Source: Gemmatimonadetes bacterium T265 (GTDB lineage Bacteria > Gemmatimonadota > Gemmatimonadetes > Gemmatimonadales > Gemmatimonadaceae). Taken from it: DNA of 64,000 bases. The notes below the pieces were generated by a model. That model did not search any database. It was not told the DNA's origin and was given only the letters and a program-made list of their open reading frames with translations. The stretch spans positions 220,459 through 284,458 of the forward strand of contig BPUI01000004.1 in the NCBI GenBank assembly GCA_019973575.1, given 5' to 3'. Both the position numbers and the translations under genes were made by a program. This document shows positions 42,884 to 51,394 of the stretch, one piece after another (positions within the stretch are counted from its first letter, which is position 1; each line of letters starts with the position of its first letter).

Positions 42884-43757
42884 GGGCTTTGTCACGTTGA
42901 CATCGGGAAAGGGTTCACCGACCGCGCGGAGGCGGCGCGCCCCGGACGTTCCGGCACGTCGCCCTGTTAGGCGGCCCGCAGGCCAGCCACCTCGCACCGG
43001 ATGGCGGCGCGCTCGCGCATGGTCGCGCGGTACGCGGCTGCCGTGAGCCGGTGGCGCCCCGGGCGGAACAGGGTGCCCGCGCGACTGAACGCGTCGAGGA
43101 ACCGCTGGGCCGATCCGGACGACTTGAACCGGCGCATGACGCGCTCGCGGAGGCGGGTGGGCTGGTGCGCCTGCTCAACCCGGTTGTTGCACCGCTGCGC
43201 CGAGCGGACCTGGAGGTGCTCGACCCCGACCAGCTGCGGGAGCCGCGCCAGGGCGGCCGCGTAGCTGCCTAACTTGTCGGTCGTAATCCGGGCAGGCGGG
43301 ACGCCGCTCGCGACGTCGAGCAGACGCCGGAAGAACCGCGCGGCGGCCGCGTTGTCGCGGTGCGCCTGCAGGAGCACGTCGAGCGTCTGCCCGTGCTCGT
43401 CGACGGCACGCCAGAGCCAGTGGAGCTGGCCTCCGATGCGGACGGCCATCTCGTCGAGGTGCCAGGTTCGGCTCGTGTGCGGGCACCGCCGCCGGAGCGC
43501 CTCGGCGTACAGCGCGCCGAATTTCGCGACCCAGCGTCGGACCGTCTCGTACGACACCACCACGCCGCGCTCAACCAGCATTCCTCGACGTCGCGGAAGC
43601 TGAGGGCGAAGCGCAGGTAGAGCCGGACCGCGTGGGCGATCACCTCCCGCGGGAAGCGGTGGCCGCGGTACGGGTTTGGGCCTCCTGGCTCAGTCGCGCT
43701 CGGCGTTGACGTCATAGATGCGAACCTACCGACCGGTCCGCGAATGTGACAAAGCCC
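42884..43757. mobile_element. Second IS6-family element, degenerate transposase
   Basis: The element is about 874 bp. Inverted repeats GGGCTTTGTCACGTT (left) and the complement of AATGTGACAAAGCCC (right) differ at one position. The ends differ from those of the 18.9 kb element (GGCTTTGTCAC against GGCTCTGTCA), so it is a different isoform. No direct target repeat is seen (GCCTCGCC left, CGCAACTG right). Confidence 0.78.
42967..43715 (-). pseudogene. IS6-family transposase with a 1-bp frameshift
   Basis: The N-terminal segment (NPYRGHRFPREVIAHAVRLYL, FALSFRDVEE) and the body (from VERGVVVSYETVRRW) are in different frames. Comparison with the intact copy at 18935-19654 places a single missing base just after GAG GAA. 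The DDE residues (TWHLDEMAVRI, ITTDKLGSY, CNNRVEQAHQ) are intact, so if repaired it would be a 249-residue transposase. Probably inactive in this state. Confidence 0.8.
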
Positions 43758-44177
43758 GCGCAACTGCTTCGGGTCCGGCCTGCCACGGTGATCGCCCATC
43801 AGCGTCTCCTCGTGCGCGCGTCGAGTCGGGGGGTCATGCGGGGCGCCGTGTTAGGCACGTCGCGGCGGCCGCCGCCCGGCGGTCGCAACGACGGCGAGCC
43901 CGCCGCCGGTCGAACGCCGCTGGAACAGATTCCGCCCGCCGCCGCTGCTGATTCCTGCCCGGTGTGCCAAAACTATGTCCTCGTGGCTGGTGAGAGCGTC
44001 GGGTCGCCGTCGGCCGCGTGCGCGCGCCGGCCCCACGTGGGGAATTGCCGTATCGCGCCGGATCCCCTCACCGGCGCCCCCCCTGCGCCGCGGCCCCGCT
44101 CGTCGCTCGGCTCGGTCAGGACAGGGAGGTCGGTCAACGCCGAGGAACGCCCCGGCGCGGGTGCGGCGGCGCGCGGC
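43758..44177. other. Gap of about 420 bp with no gene
   Basis: I see no coding frame with plausible codon use on either strand. A GTTAGGC word occurs at 43850 and a GCCTAAC at 44176. Otherwise nothing can be named. Confidence 0.5.
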
Positions 44178-45548
44178 CTAACGAAAGAGCCTGACGGATC
44201 CCCGGGGGGACGGCGGCGGCCGGGGCGGGAGAGCCGCCGCGCCCCTCGCGCCCGCACCACGACCGGCCGGCAGGCCGGCCGGCGACGGCTGCACGGCGCG
44301 CCGGAGCGCTTGGTTGGTGAAGGTGACATAGACGAGCGCGCTGTCGGCCGTCGCGTCGCCCCCCTGGTCAATGACCTTGCCCCGGACCGTGTGCCACTGG
44401 CTATTCGTTGGAACGCACGGGAACGTAGGGGCCGTGTCGGGCGCGCTGTAGCCCGCGCCCTCGCCGCAGTCGAACTGGTAGGTGAAGTGGGTGGCCTCGG
44501 GGTGACCGGGCACGTGGGCGTTGACGAGCGCGAGCGGCAGCGTGCCTTGATAGCCAACGTACGCCGTGTCGGGCGCGACGAACTGCGCCACCGGGAACAC
44601 GCGCGACTGCGGGATGGGCGGCGGCGCGGCCTGGCCGTGCTGGTTGCTCCCCCAGCAGACCACCGCGCGGTCCGCCGGGCGCACGGCGCAGGTGTGGTCC
44701 CACCCCGCGCTCACCTGGACGTACACGCCGGCTGTCGGCGTCGCCTGGCCGGCGTCGTTGGCCCCCCAACACACCGCGGCGCTGTCGCTCTTCCGCACGG
44801 CGCAGCTGTGGGCGTGGCCGGCACTCACCTGGACGTAGGCGCCCACGGGCGGCGTCGCCTGCCCGGCGTCGTTGGCGCCCCAGCACGCCACGGCGCCGTT
44901 GTCGGCCCGCACGGCGCAGGCGTGTTGGGAGCCGGCGCTCACTTGGGCGTAGGGACCCGGGGGCGCCGTGACGAGGGTCCCCCAGCAGAGCACCGCGCGG
45001 TCGGCGGTGCGGACGGCGCAACTGAAGTACATGCCCGCGCTCACGTCCGCGTACGCGTGCGCGCCGGGCGGCGGGAAGGCCTCCCCCTGGTGGTCGGAGC
45101 CCCAACACGCGAGCGCGCCGGTCCCGGCGGCCACCGCGCAGCTGTGGTAGCCGTTGGCGGCGACTTGGGTGTAGGCGTCCGGCGGCCGGTTGAGCTGGCC
45201 GGAGCCGTTGTACCCCCAACAGGTCACGGCGCCTGCGGCACCCACCGCACACCCGTGCTGCAGGCCGACGCTGACCTCGGTGAAGGGTCCAGTGGGCGGC
45301 CTGCCTCCGCCCAGGCTCGCCCCCCAGCAGACCAGGGCGCCGTTGTCGGTGCGAATGGCACAAGTGTAGAAACCGCCGGCGCTGACCTGCGTGTACCCGT
45401 ACGCGGGGAACACGAGTCCGAGCGGCCGGCTCGGGCGGGGCGCGGTGGGCGTGCGGTCGGCGCAGGCGCCCAACGACGCGAGCGCGAGCGTGCTGAGCAC
45501 CGCGCCGATGACGGCCACGCGCCGCCAGCGAGACAGGGCGGCGGTCAT
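44178..45548 (-). CDS. RCC1-repeat lipoprotein
   Basis: Secreted lipoprotein of 456 residues. Signal peptide with lipobox LASLGAC near residue 30. It contains seven RCC1-type repeats of about 40 residues, each with QVSAG...CAVR...AVCWG, for example AGWDHTCAVRPADRAVVCWGSN; in eukaryotes such repeats form a seven-bladed propeller. A C-terminal Ig/PKD-like section follows (DSALVYVTFTNQALRRAV). Its start overlaps the upstream PEP-CTERM gene by four bases (ATGA), so the two are translationally coupled and probably both exported surface proteins. Confidence 0.85.
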   Translation of the reverse strand: MTAALSRWRRVAVIGAVLSTLALASLGACADRTPTAPRPSRPLGLVFPAYGYTQVSAGGFYTCAIRTDNGALVCWGASLGGGRPPTGPFTEVSVGLQHGCAVGAAGAVTCWGYNGSGQLNRPPDAYTQVAANGYHSCAVAAGTGALACWGSDHQGEAFPPPGAHAYADVSAGMYFSCAVRTADRAVLCWGTLVTAPPGPYAQVSAGSQHACAVRADNGAVACWGANDAGQATPPVGAYVQVSAGHAHSCAVRKSDSAAVCWGANDAGQATPTAGVYVQVSAGWDHTCAVRPADRAVVCWGSNQHGQAAPPPIPQSRVFPVAQFVAPDTAYVGYQGTLPLALVNAHVPGHPEATHFTYQFDCGEGAGYSAPDTAPTFPCVPTNSQWHTVRGKVIDQGGDATADSALVYVTFTNQALRRAVQPSPAGLPAGRGAGARGAAALPPRPPPSPRGSVRLFR

Positions 45549-46246
45549 ACGCGGGTCACGCGCGCCGCTGGCGAACGGCGGCGCGCGGCCAGCCCCACGC
45601 CGCCCATTCCGACTAGCAGCAGGGCAACCGTCGCGGGCTCGGGGGCGAGCGTTTGCGTGGGGGCGCGGGTGTACGTGCGGAAGGCCATGGTCAACGGGTT
45701 GAAGCCGTACGCGCCCCCCGTCGGCTCTGCCGTCGCTGGCCCGAACCACAGCGACCCTGCTCCGGGGACGTTGACGTTGAGGGCGGCGCCGATGATCGTG
45801 GGGTACACGCCGGTCGACCGGGCCGCGAGGTAGTACGTCGCCCCCGGCGTCACCGCGATGGGCGGGAAGAAGAAGTCGACCCACCCTTCGTTGACGACCG
45901 TCAACGTGTCCGTCGCCGCGGCGATCTGGACGGCGTCGGGGAGGTCGGGGCGGTCGGTGAACACCGCCATCGTCATCGCCGACGGCAGCCCGTTCGTCGT
46001 GAGGAGGAAGCCGACGCCGGACAGGTTGGACGTGCCGGGCGAGAACTCCTGTGCGTACCACCGCAGAAAGTGGAGGCCCGTCAGCCACGAGGGCTGGTTC
46101 ACGTCAATGACGTTGCTCTGTGCCCCGGCTGCCGCGGCGGCGGGCATAGCCGCGGGCGCTGCGGCCGCGGCGGTGAGAGCGGCGGCGCCCCCGATCAGGG
46201 TGCGGCGCAGCAGGGTGTGCAGGGTCGCGGGCATCGAGTCGCTCAT
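45545..46246 (-). CDS. PEP-CTERM sorted secreted protein
   Basis: Exported protein of 233 residues with a Tat-like or long signal peptide (RRTLIGGAAALTAAAAAPAA) and a beta-rich mature part (VNEGWVDFFFPPIAVTPGATYYLAAR). It ends in the sorting signal APEPATVALLLVGMGGVGLAA followed by RRRSPAAR. It overlaps the RCC1 gene start by four bases. Function unknown. Confidence 0.8.
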   Translation of the reverse strand: MSDSMPATLHTLLRRTLIGGAAALTAAAAAPAAMPAAAAAGAQSNVIDVNQPSWLTGLHFLRWYAQEFSPGTSNLSGVGFLLTTNGLPSAMTMAVFTDRPDLPDAVQIAAATDTLTVVNEGWVDFFFPPIAVTPGATYYLAARSTGVYPTIIGAALNVNVPGAGSLWFGPATAEPTGGAYGFNPLTMAFRTYTRAPTQTLAPEPATVALLLVGMGGVGLAARRRSPAARVTRV

Positions 46247-46417
46247 GTGTGTGGGCGGAATGACGGGGGCCGGCGCGGGGGCAGGCTCTGTGCGTCGGCG
46301 CTGTGCCAGGCCCGCGATGCCGGGCGTTGTCGGGCGGGGAGCCGGGCCATATTGTAGGAATCGTCAAACAGCCGCGGCGGCCTTCACGCGGTGTTCCGTT
46401 CCTGCGCTCCCCCGCCC

Positions 46418-46590
46418 GTGACGTCTCCTCTGTCCGAGCCCGTGACCGCGCTGCTCGCGGCGTGGGGACGTGGGGACGGCGCGGCGCTGGACGCCCTCGT
46501 GCCGAGGGTGTGCGGGGAGTTGCGCGTGTAGGCCGCGCGCGCCGCGCGCCCGGCTGCTGAGGCACACGCTCCAGCCCACCGCGCTCGTGG
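46418..46590 (+). pseudogene. Decayed ECF sigma factor (TIGR02999-like)
   Basis: From GTG 46418 the first 37 codons read PVTALLAAWGRGDGAALDAL and VPRVCGELRV, the normal start of this sigma family. Then an in-frame TAG appears, followed in another frame by LLRHTLQPTALVAGP, where the family motif (HTLQPTALVHEAY) should continue. After ALV the sequence becomes unrelated. Regions 2.4 and 4 are gone. This is a dead sigma gene cut by a rearrangement next to an IS66-like fragment. Confidence 0.6.
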
Positions 46591-46599
46591 CCGGACCGA

Positions 46600-46670
46600 G
46601 TGGTCGGGGAGCCGGGTCAGCAGCGCCGTGAGGTACACCTCGACATCGACGCCGGCCTGCGGCCGCCCGC
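46600..46670 (-). pseudogene. Possible IS66-type transposase C-terminal scrap
   Basis: On the minus strand the frame reads DVEVYLTALLTRLPDHSV, resembling the conserved tail of IS66 TnpC proteins (DVxAYLTDVLxRLPxHPV). Only about 20 residues match, so this is tentative. It abuts the point where the sigma pseudogene loses homology. Confidence 0.3.
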
Positions 46671-46832
46671 GGTGCCGGCCGGGGACGAGGAGAACGCGCG
46701 GCGGGACGCACCGTCCGAGCGGGCTCGGGTGACCCGGCGTGTGGCCGGAGCCGACTGGGCGGCCTCCTCGCCGTCGCTTGCGGTCGGGCGGGGCGCGGGC
46801 AGATTGGCGCCGTCGCGTGGTGCCCCGCTGTC

Positions 46833-46902
46833 TGGCCCGCGGTGGCCCGCGGTGGCCCGCGGTGGCCCGCGGTGGCCCGCGGTGGCCCGCGGTGGCCCGC
46901 GG
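46833..46902. repeat. 10-bp tandem repeat, 7 copies
   Basis: TGGCCCGCGG is repeated seven times without change in decayed DNA between the sigma remnant and the HAF remnant. Confidence 0.9.
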
Positions 46903-46978
46903 CCGATGTGAGAGGCGCGCGGGCCGCCACCCTCGCCCGGAGTGCTGCAGGCTGGCTCGGCTCCTCCCGCCCGGCTCG

Positions 46979-47266
46979 TGCCGGGCCGCCACCACCGCCC
47001 TCGTCGGCCTCGCCGGGGTGCTCGCCGCCCCCACCGCCCGCGCGCAGTACACGGTCACGGCGATCGGCGTGCCGGGCGCAGTCAACACGAGCACGTCCGG
47101 CATCAACGCCGCGGCGCAGATCGTCGGGGAATACAACGACGCCGCGGGCGTCCACGGCTTCCTGGCCACGCCGGCCGCCGCAACCGTGCCGGAGCCCGGG
47201 GCGCTCGCGCTAGTGGCGGCCGGCCTCGGCGTCCTAGGTGTCGTCGACACGGAGGTTGTTCACTGA
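46979..47266 (+). pseudogene. Small HAF/PEP-CTERM protein truncated by IS481
   Basis: The frame encodes a signal-like stretch (ALVGLAGVLAAPTARAQYTV), one HAF repeat (SGINAAAQIVGEYNDAAGVHG) and the beginning of a sorting signal (VPEPGALALVAAGLGVLGV). Instead of the expected Arg cluster it ends VDTEVVH and stop, exactly where the IS481-type sequence begins. No start codon is in frame, so the 5' end is also damaged. It is related to the intact 11209-12177 protein. Confidence 0.6.
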
Positions 47267-47905
47267 GCCGTAGCGAGCCAGGCTGGGGAGGTCGCCCACC
47301 CCAACATCGGCTCGCGCCGGAGGGCTCGGTGAACACGCACCAGAACGCCCGACTCGGGCCCGCCGGGCGGGCCCGGCTCGTCCGGCGGCTCCTGGGCGGC
47401 GAGCCGGCGCCGCAGGTCGCCGCAGGTCGCCGCCACGACGGGCGTCAGCGTGCGCACCGCGTACAAGTAGCTCGCCCGCTACCGGGCCGAGGGCGAGGCG
47501 GGACTCGCGGACCGCTCGAGCCGCCCGCACCGCTCGCCGCGGCGGCTCGACGCCGCGCTGGTCGCGCGGGTCGAGGGGCTGCGCCGGGCGCGCCACACGA
47601 GCCCGCAGATCGCCCGGGCGCTTGGCCTGCCGGTCTCGACAGTCGTCGTCACCGTGCGGCGCCTCGGGCTCAACTGGCTGGCGCGCCTCACGGCGTCCGA
47701 GCCTGCGGTCCGCTACGGCTCGCGGCACGCGAGCGCCCCGGGGAGCTGCTGCACGTCGACACGAAGCGGCTGGGGCGCATCGTCGTCGGGCACCGCATCA
47801 CGGTCGACCGCCGGCGGCGCGGGCCGCGCCAGCGCACGGGCTGGGACGTGCTGCGCGTGGCCGTCAACGACGCGTCGCGCCTCGCGTACGGCCAACTCCT
47901 GGTCG
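47257..47905 (+). mobile_element. Truncated IS481-family element
   Basis: The left end starts TGTTCACTGAGCC at 47257. The internal gene (47332 onward) is an IS481 transposase relic. No matching right-end repeat was found; the sequence breaks off near 47905, where an unrelated minus-strand fragment begins. Confidence 0.6.
47332..47905 (+). pseudogene. IS481-family transposase, multiply broken
   Basis: The start HQNARLGPAGRARLVRRLLG and later RPHRSPRRLDAALVARVEGL, IARALGLPVSTVVVTVRRLG and GELLHVDTKRLGRI are IS481 signatures. Lesions seen: a 10-bp duplication (CGCAGGTCGC twice, 47411-47430) that shifts the frame; a TAG in place of the Trp codon (AYK-stop-LARYRAEG); a further frameshift near 47725; and loss of the 3' part including the final catalytic Glu. 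Cannot be functional. Confidence 0.75.
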
Positions 47906-48132
47906 CGCCGGCCTCAAGCGCGGCCAGGAACCGGCGCGCGAGTTCGAGGTGCTCGGCCGCGCACGCCGGATCGCCCGACGCGGGCGCGACGCCGAAGCCG
48001 GGCGGGGCGTCGGTCGCGCTCGGGAAGCGCGGCGGCATCGCAGGGAGCGCGGGGGCGGTCATGGCCGGACGTGCTACCGCGCAGCGCGCGCGGCCCGGCC
48101 AGCCGGCGCTGAGCGGTCCAGTGGAGTCACTA
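47906..48132. other. Fragment of unidentified minus-strand gene
   Basis: The minus-strand frame starting at ATG 48062 reads MTAPALPAMPPRFPSATD, then CAAEHLELARRFLAALEAGAT, with good codon use, and then runs into the IS481 relic. It resembles the start of a real protein cut by that element. Family not recognised. Confidence 0.3.
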
Positions 48133-48163
48133 TGGAGCTGACCCCGAGGAACGGACGCGGAGT

Positions 48164-49090
48164 TTAGGCTGCTCGCGCGGGGCGCGCGGTCAGGTGCTGC
48201 TCATAGGCGACGGGACTCACGTAGTCGAGGCTCGAGTGGCGCCGCTCGCCGTTGTACCAGAAGAGGAAGTCGAAGATCGCGGGCCGCGCCGCCGCGCGCG
48301 ACACGAAGGTGACATCAGCCAGTAGCTCGTGTTCGAGCGTCGCGAAGAAGGCCTCGGCAACAGCATTATCGTAGCAATCGCCTTTTGCGCTCATGCTCGG
48401 CACCGCGCCAGACGCAGCGAGCAGCACCTGGTAGGCCGCGCTCGCGTATTGCGACCCACGATCCGAGTGACACACGAGCCCGGGCGCGGGGCGCCGGTCG
48501 GCGAGCGCCGCATGCAGGGCCGCGAGCACGAGCTCGGTCTCCATCGTCTCGCGCACCGCCCACCCCACCACGCGGCGGCTCGCCAGGTCGAGCACGACCG
48601 CCAGGAACAGCCAGCCCTCGCGCGTGGGGATGTACGTGAAATCGGCGACCCAAACGCGGTCGAGCCCGGGCTGGTCCGCGACCGCGAAGTCGCGCGCCAC
48701 CACGTTCGGCGCGACCGGGTGCGCATGCGCCGAGTCGGTCGTGCGTACGCGGCGCTGCGCGCGGCGCGCCACGAGGCCGTCCTCGCGCATGAGCCGCGCG
48801 ACGCGCTTCTTGGCGACGCGTACGCCGGCCGCGCGCAGCTCGCGATGCACTCGCGGCGCCCCGTAGCGCCGGTGACTCTTCGCGTGTGCGGCGCGCACCT
48901 CCACCCGCACCCGCTCGTCCGCGGCGGCGCGCGTGCCCGGCGGCCGGCGCTGTGCGCCGTAGAAGCCGGCCACGCTCACGCCCAACAGCGCGCACATCCA
49001 TCGCACGGGGTACGTCCCGCGCTCGGCCGCGATCACGGCGTACTTGTCGCTCACCGCGACTCCCTCGCGAAGTACACCGCCGCGGTTTTT
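48164..49090 (-). CDS. IS3-family transposase OrfB (DDE catalytic part)
   Basis: About 305 residues, probably produced as an OrfAB fusion by a minus-one shift at AAAAA (minus strand, 49086-49090) near the end of orfA. Catalytic residues: Asp in RVWVADFTYIPTREGW, Asp in CHSDRGSQYAS and Glu in DCYDNAVAEAFFATLEHELL. Also seen: HRRYGAPRVHRELRAAG (HTH_21) and NGERRHSSLDYVSPVAYE at the C-terminus. A GTG (VSDKYAVIAAERGTYPV) could give a separate OrfB. Looks intact. Confidence 0.88.
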   Translation of the reverse strand, partial: KNRGGVLREGVAVSDKYAVIAAERGTYPVRWMCALLGVSVAGFYGAQRRPPGTRAAADERVRVEVRAAHAKSHRRYGAPRVHRELRAAGVRVAKKRVARLMREDGLVARRAQRRVRTTDSAHAHPVAPNVVARDFAVADQPGLDRVWVADFTYIPTREGWLFLAVVLDLASRRVVGWAVRETMETELVLAALHAALADRRPAPGLVCHSDRGSQYASAAYQVLLAASGAVPSMSAKGDCYDNAVAEAFFATLEHELLADVTFVSRAAARPAIFDFLFWYNGERRHSSLDYVSPVAYEQHLTARPARAA

Positions 49091-49377
49091 AGAAACGCGA
49101 CCTCCTGCTTCAGCCGCGCGTTCTCCCGTTCCAGGCGCTTCAACTCGGCCTCGTCCGCCGGCAACCGCCCCTGCCCGGGGAACACGTCGGCGGGCGGCGC
49201 CCCGGCGCGCTCCTTGGCTTGGCGCTGCCACTTCCGCAGCAGGTCGTCTCGTACATCCAGCTCGCGGCCGATCTGCTTCAGCGACACCCCGGCTGCGCGC
49301 CGCTCCGCCATCCGGCGCAACGCTTCGATCTTGAATTCGGCACTGAACGCGCGCCGCGTCTTCGGCTCTCCCGCCAT
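49051..49377 (-). CDS. IS3-family OrfA (helix-turn-helix)
   Basis: Product of 108 residues: RRAFSAEFKIEALRRMAERR and GVSLKQIGRELDVRDDLLRKW form the transposase_8 HTH, followed by a leucine-zipper coiled coil (EAELKRLERENARLKQEVAFL). ATG 49377. The A5 run near its 3' end is the likely frameshift site into OrfB. Confidence 0.88.
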   Translation of the reverse strand: MAGEPKTRRAFSAEFKIEALRRMAERRAAGVSLKQIGRELDVRDDLLRKWQRQAKERAGAPPADVFPGQGRLPADEAELKRLERENARLKQEVAFLKTAAVYFARESR

Positions 49378-49451
49378 CGTCCACCTCCGCCCTGCAGCAT
49401 AGCAGAGCTTATCGAGGCGTCCGTTTCAGCGGGGCAACTCCAGTGCGCGCC

Positions 49452-49496
49452 TTCGGGCTGCGCCGGGCGCGCTACCGCGGGCTCGCCAAGACGCAC
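49452..49496 (+). pseudogene. IS1182-like transposase C-terminal fragment, part 1
   Basis: The frame FGLRRARYRGLAKTH is the conserved C-terminal block of IS1182/IS5-type transposases. Its continuation (IVQAVATAAALNLARL) is 1.4 kb downstream at 50889, on the far side of the IS110 element. The IS3 element truncates it on the left. The rest of 49497-49786 shows nothing recognisable and is probably the left part of the IS110 element. Confidence 0.55.
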
Positions 49497-49786
49497 TGTG
49501 AGATTGCCGGTGCCCCTCACCGTCGGCTGGCGGCGGGGGCATACTGGAAAGTGGTCGCGGGCGGGATGACCCGAAGACTCACTCGCCGTCTGCTCATCCG
49601 TGGACGTGCGTTGTGCGTGGATATGTCTCCCGTCCGTGACCCCACCAGCGCTGGGCCCCGGCTGCTGGCCTGATAGCAGCCCGTCCGCGCTTGCCTCACA
49701 GGCGGCGCGTGACTCCTCACCGTTTCGCCGCGAAGGGAGCCGCCCGCTGGTGTCGCTCGGGTCACCCCACTCGCGGAGGGACGCGC

Positions 49787-50875
49787 ATGCGCCGCACCCG
49801 CGCCGACGTCGCCGTCGTGATCGGCGTCGACACGCACAAGGCCACGTACACCGCGTCGGCCGTCACCAGGGCCGGCGCCGAACTCGCGACCCTCACCGTC
49901 GCCTCCGACGCGTCCGGCCACCGCCGCCTGCTCGCCTTCGCCCGACACGCGTCCGGGCCGGCCGATGCCGCCGTCCCGCGGCTCTGGGCGCTCGAGGGCG
50001 CCGGGAGCTTCGGCTGCGGCCTCACGGCCTTCCTGCTGGAGCAAGGCGAGGCCGTGGCCGAGATCGACCGCCCGGCCCGTCCGGCGCGGCGCACCGGCGC
50101 GAAGACCGATCAGCTCGACGCGACGCGGGCCGCACGCGAGGCGCTCGCCCGGCCGCCCCTGGCCGAGCCGCGCTGTCGCGGGACACGCGAAGCGGTGCGC
50201 GTCCTGCGCCGCACGTGCACCGGCGCGGGGCGCGCGAAGAGCCGCGCGATCTGCCACCTCAAGGCGCTGATCGTCACCGCGCCCCGGCCGCTGCGCGACC
50301 AGCTGCGCGACCAGCTCCGCGGCGTGCGCGACGACGCGCTCCTGCCCAAGTGCGCCCGCCTGCGCACCACGCCGCAGCACAGCGTCGAGCACCGGGCGAC
50401 GGTCACCGCGCTGCGCCTCACGGCCCGGCGGGCGCTCGCGCTCGAGGCGGAGGCCGACGACCTCGAGTCGCAGCTCGAGCCCCTCGTGCAGGGGCTCGCG
50501 CCGCACCTGCTCGCCGAGCCGGGCATCGGCGTGCTCACCGCGGCCGAGCTGCTCGTCGCGTGGTCGCACGCGGGGCGGGTGCGGTCGGCGGCGGCCTTTG
50601 CGCAGCTCGCCGGTGTCGCGCCGATCCCGGCGTCGTCGGGCCAGGTGACGCGCCACCGGTTGAACCGCGGCGGCGACCGCCACGTGAACTGTGCGCTGCA
50701 CCAGATCGTGCGCTCGCGGCTCGGGCACCACGTCGAGACGCGCGCCTACGCCGCCAAGCGCACGGCCGAGGGCAAGAGCCCCCGCGACATCAAGCGCTGC
50801 CTCAAGCGCTTCGTCGCGCGGCGTGTCTTCCGCTTGCTCGAGCGCCCGCCCACCGAGGGCGCACCACCGCCTTGA
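49787..50875 (+). CDS. IS110-family transposase
   Basis: Product of 362 residues. The N-terminal DEDD RuvC-like domain (VVIGVDTHKATYTAS; Glu in LEGAGSFGCGL; KTDQLDATRAAREAL) and C-terminal Transposase_20 domain (LLAEPGIGVLTAAELLVAW, AFAQLAGVAPIPASSGQ, RLNRGGDRHVNCALHQI) are complete. ATG 49787. IS110 elements lack inverted repeats, so ends were placed by the split flanking gene (about 49497 to 50888). Confidence 0.9.
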   Translation: MRRTRADVAVVIGVDTHKATYTASAVTRAGAELATLTVASDASGHRRLLAFARHASGPADAAVPRLWALEGAGSFGCGLTAFLLEQGEAVAEIDRPARPARRTGAKTDQLDATRAAREALARPPLAEPRCRGTREAVRVLRRTCTGAGRAKSRAICHLKALIVTAPRPLRDQLRDQLRGVRDDALLPKCARLRTTPQHSVEHRATVTALRLTARRALALEAEADDLESQLEPLVQGLAPHLLAEPGIGVLTAAELLVAWSHAGRVRSAAAFAQLAGVAPIPASSGQVTRHRLNRGGDRHVNCALHQIVRSRLGHHVETRAYAAKRTAEGKSPRDIKRCLKRFVARRVFRLLERPPTEGAPPP

Positions 50876-50888
50876 CAGACATAGAAGC

Positions 50889-51029
50889 ATCGTCCAGGCC
50901 GTCGCGACGGCGGCCGCCCTCAACCTCGCCCGGCTCGACGCCCGGCTCGACGCCCGGCTCGACGCCTGGCTCGCCGCCCGGCCGCTCGGCCCCACCCGCA
51001 TGTCGCGCTTCGCCCGCCTCGCCGCCTAA
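50889..51029 (+). pseudogene. IS1182-like transposase C-terminal fragment, part 2
   Basis: The frame IVQAVATAAALNLARLDA, three LDAR-type 12-bp repeats, then RPLGPTRMSRFARLAA and stop is the end of the same transposase whose block FGLRRARYRGLAKTH lies at 49452. A few residues between the two parts are missing or hidden in the IS110 junction. Confidence 0.55.
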
Positions 51030-51394
51030 CGATCCGATTTCGCCAACAGAGTCCGAGGGGTCCTGAGACGGAGGGGGCGGGCTGCGGGCGGCGGTGTCGC
51101 GGCGGGGCGGCTCGGACGGCGCCGGCGACGCGGGGACAATGCGCCGCCCTGCTTAGCGCACCGACTGAGCGCGCTTCGCGGCGCTTAGGTCGCTGGACGG
51201 GCCTCCGCGCGGTCTCTCGGCGCTAAGCGCTCCGCTATGAGCCCCGGCCTACGATCCCGGCGCACCCTATCCCCGCCCGAGGCACACTACGGGCGGCGTC
51301 CTGCACCGCTCCCCACTCCACCCCCCTGCTGGCCGCCGCGCTCCCCTTCCGCTTCTCTTTCCGCCCTGCCGCGCCCCCGGCGCCCGCCTGCCCC
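51030..51394. other. Gap with inverted repeats, no gene
   Basis: GGCGCTTAGG (about 51182) and CGGCGCTAAGCGC (about 51221) form spaced inverted repeats of GCGCTTAG/CTAAGCGC, with a related GCTTAGCGC nearby. They could be a terminator-like structure or old IS ends. No coding frame is convincing. Confidence 0.35.

Larger units (their letters stand above)
48133..49442. mobile_element. IS3-family element (IS407-like), apparently complete
   Basis: The element is about 1310 bp with imperfect inverted repeats: TGGAGCTGACCCCGAGGAAC left against TGGAGTTGCCCCGCTGAAAC (complement of right end). It carries orfA and orfB in the standard overlapping, minus-one frame arrangement. No target duplication is evident. 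Confidence 0.8.

Noticed and set aside
42903..42930. Seventh copy of the upstream element (AAAGGGTTCACCG)
   Set aside because: It matches only part of the consensus, lies inside the second IS6 element and precedes no gene.
18863..43757. Composite transposon formed by the two IS6 elements
   Set aside because: The copies differ in terminal repeats and coding sequence, one is frameshifted, and neither has a target duplication. Gene content between them looks like ordinary chromosome.
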